Notes: a model not told the origin generated them from the sequence alone. DNA of 64,000 nucleotides from Ophiobolus disseminans (GCA_010093685.1 MU006225.1:378507-442506), one strand, 5' to 3'; shown: positions 35,046 through 45,116, counted from the first letter of the stretch. Program-made: numbers and translations.

Positions 35046-35328
35046 CCTTACAGCACCCCTAATATCTAACACTATTAAACTAGAAGCGTCTAAGCAAGAT
35101 ATTAAAACTAAGGTAGGTGTTCTCTATTATGTATCCCTATCCTATGCGTGTATATCTTTTAATATCATATGTAAAGTAGGAAGCTTGCCTAATAGTTCTA
35201 GTTCCTTCTACTCCTTAGAGGGTCTTTAGAGTAGGTAAATTAATGCACTAGAGTTTAGCTTTGCGGGCAAACTAGGCGCTCACTAGGGCATATATTAAGC
35301 AACTAGAATCTAGCATTATAGATGCGTA

Positions 35329-35704
35329 TAGGCTGGTAAATTGGGTCTCCACATCGGGAAGCTAAAACCGCAATATCTCTACGAGTACCCGACCAAATTA
35401 GACAATCCATAGTGATTTTTGTAGCCCTAATGTAGCTCTATAATTCCGCTATAAAATGTTTTGTGATAAATCTAGTACTAAAAAAGTTATTTAGGTACCC
35501 AAATCTGAAACATTGGGTCTCCACATAAAACTCCGAACCCAAATAGCTTTTGCGGTATTGGATGTATAACAAAACACTATATAACAAGATTATAGATCTG
35601 CATTAGGGCTACAAAACAAACTATAAATCATTTAATTTGGTTGAGTACTCGTAGAGATATTGCGGTTTTAGCTACCCAATGTGGAGACCCAATTTACCAG
35701 CCTA
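35329..35704. mobile_element. hAT-like MITE, 376 bp
   Basis: Terminal inverted repeats of about 73 bp with about four mismatches begin TAGGCTGGTAAATTGG and end with the complement. A perfect 8-bp TSD, GATGCGTA, is present at 35321-35328 and 35705-35712. Aligning with Gypsy A near 5,710 shows the empty site. No coding capacity. An 8-bp TSD is typical of hAT elements; the superfamily call is an inference. The terminal motif ATTGGGTCTCCACAT recurs once internally at 35512-35526. Confidence 0.9.
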
Positions 35705-36929
35705 GATGCGTAGTGAGTGTAATTAATAAGTATATAGATAGTAATTGGTTTTGCTTTCATGTATAGTTGAAATAAGCGCTAGGTTTGCTTTATCCTTAAA
35801 GCCTTCTCCTTATGCTCCTGCTAGTGACTCTAAGCAGGAGCTACTCTTTTTCCGACTTAGTATCCTCCTCTTCTAGCTGTAGCCTCTCTGAAATCTTTGT
35901 AGTTGTAACAGTAGTAGGAGAAGGGCGACGTGCAGGAGCATACTAACAGGAGCTAATAATATGTCTAGAAGCTCTACAGCGTATACACAAGCAGTTGTTC
36001 CTGCGTCTCTAAATCTTATCCTTGCTTACCCACTTAGCGCGTTAATTTCCTAGGGATTAAGCAGTATAAGCGTGTGTAGGTTCCTAATCTATTGCGTTCT
36101 TGTCTTGCTGCATATAGCGCTGTTGCGCTTATCCTTTCTATAGTGCTTTAATTGCATCTAGTCTTAACCTAATAGTCTAAAGTAGAGAGCTAAATTCTCT
36201 ATACTTAGTAGGGACTAGAAAGACGCTAACTAGTCTCTCCTGCATAGCATAGCTTATAGCATTCTCTAGGAGTGAGATCTTAATAGTGTTATTGAATGAC
36301 AATGCTCTAGCGTTTGCTAGCTTAGTCTCAAAGCGTAGCAGAAACTAGGCAAAAGACTTATGTGTTTTCTGCTTAATAGAGTAGACATTAGATAGGGCTT
36401 TCTTCTGTTAGTTGGGGTTGCTGTATGTGCTAGCCAAGTAATCCAGTAGTTAGGAGCCTAAACTATTCTCCTCCTCTTCCTTAGCTCTAACAAAGGCTAA
36501 GCACATGTTCTAGGCATTGCTGTGTAGTCTAGCAAAGATGTAGCGCAGCTAGTCTATGTCTAATCCAATAACTTTGCTATTAGTCTTAATCTTATTCTTA
36601 GCTTTAATCTCCTATCTATCCTATTTAGAGCGTGTGCTATCAAACTCAGAGAGTTGTAGCAGTTTCTCCTTCCTTTTCTTAGACTAGAGTGCATTAAGGC
36701 TTTGTTAAAGAGTATTCTTGAGGCCTTGCATAGTCTGTTAATTAATAGCGTTACTTTAGACTATTTGCTGCATAAAAGCGTGGAATGCTTGCTCTATAGA
36801 TAGAGGAGCATTAGTAGCATTGTTAGCTATTTGCTTAGGTTCTTCTATAGCGTGTTCTATTGTGTCCGGTGATTCTAGTAAGTCTAGTAATTCCAGTAAT
36901 AATCAATATTTTAGTTATTGCCTAGTGGC

Positions 36930-37040
36930 TCCGTTGGTGTCCAATAATTCCGTTGATGTCTAATGATTCCGTTAATGTCCGATAATTCCGTTGTATTACT
37001 CTCGCAATTGTTCCGTTATATTACTCTCGTAATTCCGTTG
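36930..37040. repeat. Degenerate 19-25 bp minisatellite in Gypsy A leader
   Basis: Five to six units beginning TCCGTT, first with a 19-bp period (TCCGTTGGTGTCCAATAAT and variants), then 22-25 bp units containing ATTACTCTCG. It lies between gag and the LTR of the reverse Gypsy A. Confidence 0.8.
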
Positions 37041-37392
37041 TAGAGCACTAGGGGATGGCTACACTAGCTACTCAAGTGGTTAATCGAATTCAAATAAAAG
37101 GGGCTAGGCTAAAGATAGCAGGAAGGCTAGGTTGAACAAAGATAGATTCGATGGAGTCTATCTAGAGCCAGAGAGCAGGCTAACTCTATAGCAGACTGCT
37201 AGCTTCTGGAAGTTTCTACATACATTAGCATTTGTCAGCTATTAGAAGAATGTATTTTGTTCTAGCTAGTTCCAGAACATTCCATGACATTCTAGGACAT
37301 TCTATAATGTTCTAGGACATTCCATAATGTTCTATAATGTTCTAATAAACCGAAGTGTATCCACTAAGGACAGCAGGGTCTAACCTCTTACA
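37039..37392 (-). repeat. LTR of reverse Gypsy A
   Basis: About 354 bp from TGTAGAGCACT to CCTCTTACA on the plus strand. It shares the start, the subrepeat array and CTAGCCCCTT with 19825-20138, but the inner end is different, so the two LTRs belong to different subfamilies or the edge is misplaced. Confidence 0.65.
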
Positions 37393-37479
37393 CCAACTAC
37401 AGCTACAGATCTATGCGACCTAAACCTAACCTATACCTAGAGGCCCGTGCGACTATAACCTAACCTATACCCACTGCTA
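37393..37479. other. Spacer with two imperfect repeats
   Basis: Short spacer between the Gypsy A LTR and the Fot1-like relic. It contains two imperfect copies of a TGCGAC-TA-ACCTAACCTATACC unit (about 37,418-37,470). I see no gene. Confidence 0.5.
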
Positions 37480-38678
37480 GGTACCTTAACCCTTTTTACT
37501 AGCCTAACCGTTAGCAACAACAGGACGCGTTCTAGACAGGTTGGGACTAGTCCTGTCGCTTAGAAGCTGGCCTAGATGTTCTGCTCTAACAGGACTATCT
37601 CTCTAATACCTAGATATATCTATAGAAAGTCCTCCTTGTCAATATAGAAGACGCCTTGTCGCGCAAGCTCGGACACCTGCTGTCTATACGCGCGCTTAAG
37701 AGGTAAGAAGCAGCTAACGTTAAGCGGCTAGAGGAGGTGCAACGTATGCGGCAGCATACAGAGCGTGATAATCTTGTTATTTGTACAGTACTAGTCGAAC
37801 TTAGGTGTTGCGTAGCTGTTGTAGCCGTTAAGGATAAGTAGTTAGTAGGCCCCTACTGTATAAGACTCTGTATATTAGTGGAAGTGCTTTATCTACTTAA
37901 GGCTAAGCTTATTAGTCGTCTAGCCGTTATTGCTAACAGCGATAGCCTAGTTAGGTAGGAGGCCTTAATACTAGCTAGCTTAGTAGAGCTTTTCTTGCAG
38001 GATTATAAAGGGTAGGATAGACTAGCTAGACACGTTAACACACTTAATTGTTGTTACCTACTTATAATCGCCTAGCTGTATAGTCACTGCTTAGCTAACT
38101 GTCTTACAGCTTATAACGACTTTTAATGTCCTAGCAATACCTATTATAAAGCTAGTCTTGTTAAAGTTATAAATATTAGCATTAAGGATGCTATATAACT
38201 GACGTGTCTCCTTTACAAGCTTAAACTACGCGTGGATTTTAACTAGGTCCTTGGATTCTGCGCACTAGGAGTGATATTTTCTATTCTACTTTGTCTAGAG
38301 CTCTACCTAGCGGTTAACAAAGCGGGACACCTACTTCTAGCTAACTAACTAAGGAGGTAGGTTTTAGCCGCGCGCAGCAAGTAGATTGTCTGCTATTTGT
38401 TGTACTTCGATAATCTAGGGCGGAAATCCTTATTGGTCAAGGTCTAGGATCTACTAAACAAGAGACTGCTCTTCAATAGGGCGTAACTTTTGTTTCTGTG
38501 CGTTAGTAGTAGCTTGTGGGAGAGTACCTTTAACGCGTTAAGTAAGGGTAAATTGAGAGATATTATATAGCTTTGCAGCCCTGCGGTAGCTAGATATCTG
38601 CTTAGCTTGGAAGGCATGCTTTGAAAGAGCTAGTCTGCCTTCTTTTTGAAGCTGCTAAGTATTCTGCGTAGGCGGCAT
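37480..38678 (-). pseudogene. Fot1/pogo-type transposase relic
   Basis: From ATG 38678 on the minus strand the decayed frame gives, in order, a helix-turn-helix-like N-terminus (AAKLYNISQFTL), a CENP-B-like segment, then DDE-domain blocks: NANIYNFNKTSFIIGI (an Asp-containing position in active pogo enzymes), AVSNNG-TTN, LLILNGYNSY and LCMLPHTLHLLQPLNV. The block order is that of fungal Fot1-like Tc1/mariner transposases. Many TAG stops, and the acidic catalytic positions read Asn (GAC/GAT to AAC/AAT), consistent with RIP. No clear terminal inverted repeats were found. Confidence 0.8.
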
Positions 38679-38835
38679 TGCGAGTGTTGTAGGAAGACGC
38701 GTCGCGATTTTGGTGGGGCGGGCCACTGACTGGTCCGGCCCACTGGTCGGACACGTTATATAATCACTGTCCGTAGCTCTCTCAATACAACAACCTTCTC
38801 CCTCTTTTCTGCCCTGTCTCTCACATCTGACAAAA

Positions 38836-40646
38836 ATGTTTCAGTGCACCCAAAATCAGTACCTGGCGGTATCATCAGATGCAACGTATACCGACCCAAG
38901 AATACCGCCAAGTCTCCCGTGATCATGACCTATGGGCCATATGGCAAAGATACACATACCTCCGAGTAAGTAACCACTTGGCCATGCATTAGAACTATAG
39001 CAGCTCATCCCATTTGTCAAGATTCTTGCCACATGCCTGGCATGATATCAACTCAGCCCAACAGTCAGAACACTCGGCCTTTGAAGTCCCGGATCCCAAA
39101 TTCTGGACCGAAAAGGGCTATGCTGTCGTGCGGGCAGATGAGATTGGAACGGGACAGTCGCCTGGTTTTCTTGACACAATGTCCGCTTCAATGTCGGATG
39201 CCTTCGCCGAGCTTATAGAGTGGGCAGAAGATCAGGAGTGGTCGAATGGGAAAGTTGGGCTCTTGGGCATTAGCTACTTTGCAGGAAGCCAGTGGAGGGT
39301 TGCTGTCCGCCGCCCGCGTGGCCTCGCATGCATAATTCCCGTATGAGGGAATGGCGGACTATTACCGTGACCGTTGTCGACACGGCGGCATTCTCCTTTT
39401 ACCTTTCTTACAATTCTAGATGGGCAAGCAGGTGAGATCGAATCAGTATGGCCTCGCCGGTCGGTCTAAGAACGACGGTGGTCCTGAGACGATCGAAGGT
39501 AACCTGAGCGAAGAAGAGCTGCGTGCCAACCGAACCGATCAGGATATCGACAATCTCAAGGCTGCTTTTCGAGACGATGAGTATTACGCCTCTCGAGACT
39601 ACAATCTCGAAGATGTCGAGGTGCCTCTTCTCTCATTCGGTAACTTGGTCCACTTACGCGGGAATGTTGAAGGCTACATGTTGGCGGGCTCGCGCTACAA
39701 GTTCCTCCGCATGAGAAGCGGTCGCCACGATCTTCCGTTTTACTCCCAGGTCGAGGTCGGCACTCAAGCAAGTTTCTTCTCGGTCTTCCTCAAGAATGAT
39801 GATGTTGATGGCTGGATGATGGGCAAGCAGCCCAAAGTCATGTATCAAGCTCAAAAAGGCCCCTTCGACCTCAAAAGTGTTAAAGCGGCATCTGGAACCA
39901 TTTACGACTGGCGCATTGCTCCCGAGTGGCCTCTTCCCAACACAAACTACACCAGGTACTATCTTACCCCTGATTTGAAGTGGACGCCCAACCAACCTGC
40001 TGTGGGTGTACATGAGAGGCTATCGTATCCGAGTATGACCACACTAGCAAAACCTTTTTCTTATCAGTTCATTACCGAACCGTTCGAAAAGGAGCCCGAG
40101 ATCACCGGCCACATTGTAGCGCATGTCAACCTCTCTGTTACCCGCAAGCCTGGTGGAACGACTCCAAAAGACATTGACGTCTTCTTCATCATGCGCCATT
40201 GGAATGCTGATGGCTCCGAGCGCGTGTTCACTGGAACTATTGGTGATTTTGCAGCGGTGACGCGCGGTTGTCAGAGGTTGAGCTTGCGCAAGGTCAACAA
40301 AGAGCATCCCCACCACCGCGATTTCCGACTGCATCGTGATTACTTCTCCACGGATGTTCTTCCCGTCCTACCCGGTGAGGTATATCCCGTAGACGTGGAG
40401 ATCTGGGCCACCAATGTGGTAGTGTTGCCTGGCGAGAAGATCTCAATCGAAATCAGTGGAGGTGACACACCGGGCATTGGGCCTTTCGTCCACGAGGGAG
40501 GAGAGAGGTAAGAATTGAGCGTCTTGGATTTGGAATGCAGAGCTAACGCGTATCGCAGGACCGAAGAGCGTTTTGGTGGTACGAACCATCTTCACTTCGG
40601 ACCCAGTCACGAGAACTACGTCACACTTCCCATTGTTCCTCAGTAA
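38836..40646 (+). pseudogene. CocE/NonD-type hydrolase gene, damaged
   Basis: Encodes an X-Pro dipeptidyl-peptidase/CocE-like alpha/beta hydrolase: VIMTYGPYGKDTHT, DEIGTGQSPGF, the nucleophile elbow GISYFAGSQW, and a C-terminal PepX_C-like beta domain to LPIVPQ. I place introns at 38966-39021 (56 nt) and 40508-40558 (51 nt). Two defects are visible. No in-frame ATG starts the first exon: ATG 38836 has good context but is in the wrong frame for the conserved NVSVHPKSVPGG. After ACIIP at 39340 a +1 shift brings a stop, although the next conserved block (EGMADYYRDRCRHGGIL, 39344-39394) is still readable in another frame before a second TAG at 39417. Splicing 39341-39419 (GTATGA...TAG) would restore frame by deleting that block. 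It is probably a pseudogene, or a recently altered gene beside the repeat block. Confidence 0.65.
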
Positions 40647-40989
40647 AGGGCGGAATGGATTAAACGTCATTGATGTGGATTTCATCACTCCGATTCATCA
40701 TATAGTTGGCGCCATTTCCATAGCATGAATGCATATCATCATCACTTAATTGTTATTCATGTTAAGTATCTGATTTTGGCAAAGGTTTGACATCACTCGC
40801 TTGGCTTTTCGTTGATTCTTTTTCCGGCATCACGCTTCTTGTATGAATAGGGAAGAACGCCACAGAAACATCACACCTTGCGCCAGGATACATTACTTGC
40901 ACATCTTCGAGAGATAGATCAACATCGACCCAATTAGATAGTTTATCAACTGAAGTCTGTAATTGTATGATCTAAAACCCCACAACCGC
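40647..40989. other. Convergent intergenic region
   Basis: 343 bp between the stop codons of the CocE-like gene and the dehydratase gene. It is AT-leaning and should hold both 3' UTRs. I see no gene in it. Confidence 0.6.
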
Positions 40990-42165
40990 CTATTGGTCGA
41001 CCACAGACCCGTCATAATGCGGCCTCACCTTGAAGTCTTGCTTATACGGCGGCCGAATCTCCTTCGCATTATCAACCACATTGATTCCAATGCCCGGCCC
41101 TGTCGGAATATCCACAAATCCATTCCTCACAGCTGGGACGAAGTCAACCACATTCGCACCCAGGTGCTCTATACTCGACGTAAACACGCCGCTCTCAAAG
41201 CCTGTGGCGTACTCTTGAGTTGCAAAGTTCGGAACACTGGCCGCAATCTGCAAGCATGCTGCAAGTCCAATAGGCAATAGAGGATTGTGTGGTACGACCA
41301 TCACATTGTGTGCTTTTGCCATGGCTGCGACCTTCTTTGCGCCTGTAATGCCACCGCAAAGTGCAACGTCAACGCGGACGTACTCGAGAGTGTTGCGGGA
41401 GAGATGGGCCTGAAACTCATAAATCGTGCCGAATCGCTCGCCGGGTGCGATGGGGACTGCAATGCGGTCTGCGACACGCGCCATTGCGTCTGCACTTTCT
41501 GGGCGAATGGGATCTTCCACAAACATAGGGCGATAGTCTTTGATCATGTTCGTGAAGGTGATGGCTTCGGCGGGTGTGAGGCGGCGGTGTAGTTCGACGA
41601 GCAGATCGACTTTGTCGCCGACGACTTCGCGCATGCGTCGTACGTTGTTTGCGGCGTCTTCCATCTTCTTAATATGTGTCTTGAAGTAGACTTGGTCATG
41701 GCCTTCGTCGAGGAAAGGATTGATGTGTCCAAATGCAGTGTATCCGACATCCATTTTCCTCTTGCATTCCTCCAGCACGCCTTCGATGGTATTCTCGTAG
41801 ATATGGCCATACACTCTAGCCTTCGTCCGGCGCGCGCCGCCCAAGAGTTCCCAGACAGGCACACCGAGAGCTTTGCCTTTGATGTCCCAGAGCGCTATAT
41901 CGATGCCAGAAATGGCAGCGTTAATAGCGGAGCCTTGGAAGTAGCTGAAGCGATGCATGACATTCCAATGATGTTCGATGTCGAATGCTGGCTTGCCAAC
42001 GAGGTATTCACTGAAACGGCTTACTGCTGTTGCACCAGCTTCAATATGGCCCCTTACTCCTGATTCTCCCCAGCCCGCAATACCTCTATCGGTTTCGATG
42101 CGCACGAAGAGAAATTGGCCGATATGGAGCGGGGCTACGAATTTGATGATGGGTTCGCTCGACAT
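40990..42165 (-). CDS. Enolase-superfamily sugar-acid dehydratase (MR/MLE type)
   Basis: Single exon of 391 codons starting at ATG 42165 (MSSEPIIKF); upstream codons are open only to a TTG. It belongs to the mandelate racemase/muconate lactonizing enzyme group. Putative Mg ligands are E191 (in VELHRR), E217 (VEDP) and E243 (PGER). Catalytic-type residues are H193, H293 (VPHNP) and E318 (TQEY). The 26-26-50-25 residue spacing is the one I know from bacterial D-galactonate dehydratase, although the first ligand there is Asp. The enzyme would abstract a proton alpha to a carboxylate and dehydrate an aldonate to a 2-keto-3-deoxy acid; the substrate cannot be fixed from sequence. It is convergent with the CocE-like gene. 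Probably cytosolic: no signal peptide. Confidence 0.88.
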   Translation of the reverse strand: MSSEPIIKFVAPLHIGQFLFVRIETDRGIAGWGESGVRGHIEAGATAVSRFSEYLVGKPAFDIEHHWNVMHRFSYFQGSAINAAISGIDIALWDIKGKALGVPVWELLGGARRTKARVYGHIYENTIEGVLEECKRKMDVGYTAFGHINPFLDEGHDQVYFKTHIKKMEDAANNVRRMREVVGDKVDLLVELHRRLTPAEAITFTNMIKDYRPMFVEDPIRPESADAMARVADRIAVPIAPGERFGTIYEFQAHLSRNTLEYVRVDVALCGGITGAKKVAAMAKAHNVMVVPHNPLLPIGLAACLQIAASVPNFATQEYATGFESGVFTSSIEHLGANVVDFVPAVRNGFVDIPTGPGIGINVVDNAKEIRPPYKQDFKVRPHYDGSVVDQ

Positions 42166-43039
42166 TTGAATACGGTGCGGTGTGAGAGACGACAAGATAC
42201 TGGAATTTATACGCAAAGGTTGACAATGTGCTTAAGGGATGGAAGAATGCCTAGCGTACGAGATATAATTTGTGACAAGTGAAGGAGCAAAGTGCAAGAC
42301 TTACCTACCGACAGCATGTCTCAAAGCGCGCATTGTTGGGGCCTGAACGATATCGGAGGTAAGTGCATCATGTCAAAATGCCGCGCTGAACATGCGATGT
42401 ACGGTGAACAACACAAAGCGATGCGGGTACGACGGTCGCATTGCAGGGCCGGCATGTGGCGTTTAACGACAGCACTCTCCACATCGGCAACTACCTAGGT
42501 ACAACCCCCCCCCCCATCACGGGAGCGTAGCGCGCTTTTTAACTAATAGGCGAAAGTAATTAGAGCGTAGCGTGCCTTGTTATAGAGCATATTACTTGCT
42601 ATTCAGAGTAAAAATAGGTTTAGTAGAGGTATAACCGTATAAAAGCGTAGCGTAGAAGCTGGAAGAGGCGCTAGTAGAGATAAAGTTATTTACTAGGCTT
42701 AGGATCTCGCTCTAAGCTAATTAACCAAGCATATTTATCTACTAAGATTAAAAAAATATGCTACGCTTCTATGCTAGAAGCTTCGAAGGTTGTACAATAG
42801 CATCCCAAATCCACTTCCAAATACCATGAAACCCACGTTACTAGTTCACAATGCTTTAGTCACGGGACTTGTACACCACTGTACGCTGACTACTATCTCT
42901 GCTCGCTCACGTTCATAATGCTTTCACTGCACGCGCTCGGGACTACATAAGACTCTCGCAGCTGCATTCCCATCCATCAGCAACTACCGAAGTGCATTCC
43001 CACAACCTTCCCTACCGCAGCACACAACCACCACAAACA
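42166..43039. other. Intergenic region with AT-rich repeat relic
   Basis: Divergent promoter space between the dehydratase and RING genes. It contains an 11-C run (about 42,506-42,516) and, at about 42,517-42,790, an AT-rich island with repeated AGCGTAGCG motifs (three forward, one inverted) that looks like a degraded transposon or MITE. No open frame of note. Confidence 0.5.
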
Positions 43040-44077
43040 ATGTCACGACACGGATTCAACCCTAGCCTAGGCCGGCGTGGAGACTACTCTGATGACGATG
43101 AAGACTCCGCAGATCGCGTAGCCACATTCCTCGAAGAGCACACCGACTTTCTCTCGCACGCTGATACGTCCAATCCGCCCAATACCGAATGCCCTATCTG
43201 TCTTGAGGGTGTAGAAGAGCACATCTGCGTCAAGATTACCAACCTTGCGGGTTGCCAGCATCTCATCGGCATGAAGTGTCTGGAGGAGATGCTCAAGCGT
43301 GACCCAGACAAGAAGAAAGAGTGTCCTTTGTGCCGTGCTGAGTGGATCAAGGAGGACGGCATCTGGCAGGACTCTGAGGAGTGGGCCGCACTTGCAAATA
43401 ATGGTGTTGGCGGCTCGCGTGTTCCACATGGTCAGCGAGGTGGAAGTCGAGATCATGGACGTGGTTCGGCTCGACGTGACGGAGGTGAGCTGGACCAATT
43501 ATTTGCGGAAGTCGAAGCTAATCTCAGCCGTCTTGGTGGACCGGACGGCGGGCGAGGTCGGTCCCAGCGCCCTTCACGCCCTCAATCATCCCGAGGCCCT
43601 CCGGGCTCGTCTCATCGTACGTCGTCGCGACGTCCATCATTCGGCGAAGCTTCTTGGCAACCTAACGGCTTCTCATTTTCACAAAACCAAGCACCGCGTG
43701 GTGGCCGTGGAAGTGGAGGTGGAGGTGGTGCTGCTCTCGAGCAACGATTTGCGGAAGTTGAAGCTAATCTCCAGCGCCTTCATGCCGGGAGCAGCCAACG
43801 ACCCTCACGGCGACACGAGTCATCGCGTCGTCCTTCGCCTGAAGGTCCATCTCGTCAGCCTTCATTCGGTGGTTCACGTCAACCACGCTCTTCACGCGAG
43901 CCCACGCGCGAGACAGGTCAGCACTTACCGCACATCCCGATCAACGCACCCCGCCGTCCCGCCCGGGGCCCGCGCGAAGACACGCAATCGTGGGAACCTT
44001 CCAATCGCCCTCTCGGCGGCGGTAGCGGTCGCCAAAGCGGAGGCGGTCGCACTCGTCGTTTGCCTGATGGATGGTAA
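43040..44077 (+). CDS. RING-finger protein with low-complexity C-terminus
   Basis: 345 codons from ATG 43040 (ACAAACAATGTC context; the frame extends upstream only to a GTG). An acidic N-terminus is followed by a RING-type segment at about residues 50-104: CPIC, then CQH, then CLEEML, then CPLC. After the His the spacing is H-x2-G-x2-C, so the usual fifth zinc ligand is Gly. The rest is Arg/Ser/Gly/Pro-rich and probably disordered, with two near-identical short helices, LFAEVEANLSRL (about residues 153-164) and RFAEVEANLQRL (about 235-246). It is a likely E3 ubiquitin ligase or RING-like adaptor; substrate unknown. No intron is needed. Confidence 0.8.
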   Translation: MSRHGFNPSLGRRGDYSDDDEDSADRVATFLEEHTDFLSHADTSNPPNTECPICLEGVEEHICVKITNLAGCQHLIGMKCLEEMLKRDPDKKKECPLCRAEWIKEDGIWQDSEEWAALANNGVGGSRVPHGQRGGSRDHGRGSARRDGGELDQLFAEVEANLSRLGGPDGGRGRSQRPSRPQSSRGPPGSSHRTSSRRPSFGEASWQPNGFSFSQNQAPRGGRGSGGGGGAALEQRFAEVEANLQRLHAGSSQRPSRRHESSRRPSPEGPSRQPSFGGSRQPRSSREPTRETGQHLPHIPINAPRRPARGPREDTQSWEPSNRPLGGGSGRQSGGGRTRRLPDGW

Positions 44078-45116
44078 GCAAATGCCCTTGCCTCATCAAA
44101 CCATCAACTCCTAGCGATCTAGCTCTTGATTTCCAGGACACCATGCCATACCGTGATCTCTCACCCATCAGTTTGGTAGCGCATAATCTAGTGAGAATAA
44201 TGTGATGTGAGTCTGCCATGCCTAAGTAGTATCAATAGTGACAATATGATCTCATAAAACCCAATGTTTCTCTCTGAACACCGTGCTGATTGTTTCAAAG
44301 CACCCGACTGCTCTTGCGCTGATCTCTCGGCAAAGCAAATGACTCAGCGCACGCTTCCGTCCTGATCATACAGTATGCTGTTCGAACCAAATCGGTTGTA
44401 TGTGTCGTTCTGCTCGAAAAAGCTTGAATTATCTTGAATGTTGATGGCAGATGCGCTTTGTGTGCTGACCCGGCAGGTGTGTCTTGTTGGCGCTCAAAAT
44501 CGTTGCTCCGGGAAGGTGCTCGAAGTGACGCGCGCGCGTGAGTCCTTAACGAGCTGGCCTCTGCCTTCACCTTCGTCAGCCTGCCCTCCACCTCCTTTGG
44601 TATTTCAGATCCCCTCACCCCGCAGACTTGCTACCTTGCAATATATACAAAGTAGTTTGCCACTCCTCCATCAAATCCACAATACCTCAAATTCATTGTG
44701 GTAGGTGTTGGTCCAACGGATACTTCACCTAGATAAAATTTGCGCATTTTCTCCGTAGTGAGGTTCACTATTGATTTTTTCTCCTCGCATTTTGCTGTGG
44801 TGAGGTTGCAAGTTCGAATCGTCGTATGTGCGGACTATGGTTGGTGGCGTTGATGGAGCTTTTTGGGGGGATTTGAGACATACTATCGGATGGAAAGTGG
44901 GACCGATGTCTTTCATGAGTGAGATCTGGATACTTCCGTCTCTTTATTCTTCAAAGACGTACTTTTTATGCCAGCGTACGAGCGCCACGTCTTCATCAGA
45001 AATAACCCCCGAATAGGCCACCCTCACTTGCTTTCTTGTTCAAGTCCGAGCCTGTACCTGGAGACCGTCGCTAATAATAAGTCTTCACCACCTGATCATA
45101 TGACGCCCTCCAGTCT
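44078..45116. other. Convergent intergenic region, about 1 kb
   Basis: Between the 3' ends of the RING gene and the Gtr1 gene. Small open frames exist on both strands but none resembles a known family or is supported by neighbours. No tRNA found. Confidence 0.5.

Larger units (their letters stand above)
26501..35071 (-). mobile_element. Reverse Copia fragment (gag and LTR) split by Gypsy C
   Basis: 26501-27454 is reverse Copia gag, colinear with the same region of the other copies. The LTR starts at 27455 and is cut at 27629 by Gypsy C. The remaining 21 bp (35051-35071) lie beyond Gypsy C, for a total of 196 bp. The 3' two thirds of the element are missing on the left, so the junction with the LINE at about 26,500 is a deletion or rearrangement rather than a normal insertion edge. 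Confidence 0.85.
35072..37392 (-). mobile_element. Reverse Gypsy A relic: LTR, gag, start of protease
   Basis: The minus strand matches Gypsy A at 5167-5960 closely, for example the block around 36,200-36,260 against 5167-5230, and supplies the N-terminal gag and LTR missing from the forward copy. It ends at 35072, where a Copia LTR abuts. A MITE interrupts it at 35329-35704. RT and the rest of pol are absent here. Confidence 0.85.

Noticed and set aside
37418..37470. Telomere-like CCTAACCTA repeats
   Set aside because: Only two imperfect copies of a longer unit; not a telomeric array.
1..38700. Genetic-code change or readthrough of TAG to explain in-frame TAG codons
   Set aside because: TAG codons coincide with expected Gln or Trp sites together with many other CpA-to-TpA changes and TAA stops; RIP explains all of them, and host genes in the window use normal stops.
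43299..44114. 271-codon ORF overlapping the RING gene on the same strand
   Set aside because: It is an alternate-frame shadow over the Arg/Ser/Gly-rich part; the RING motif lies in the other frame.
44790..44830. tRNA-like T-arm, GCAAGTTCGAATC
   Set aside because: Flanking bases do not pair as a T stem, and no A box or acceptor stem is found upstream.
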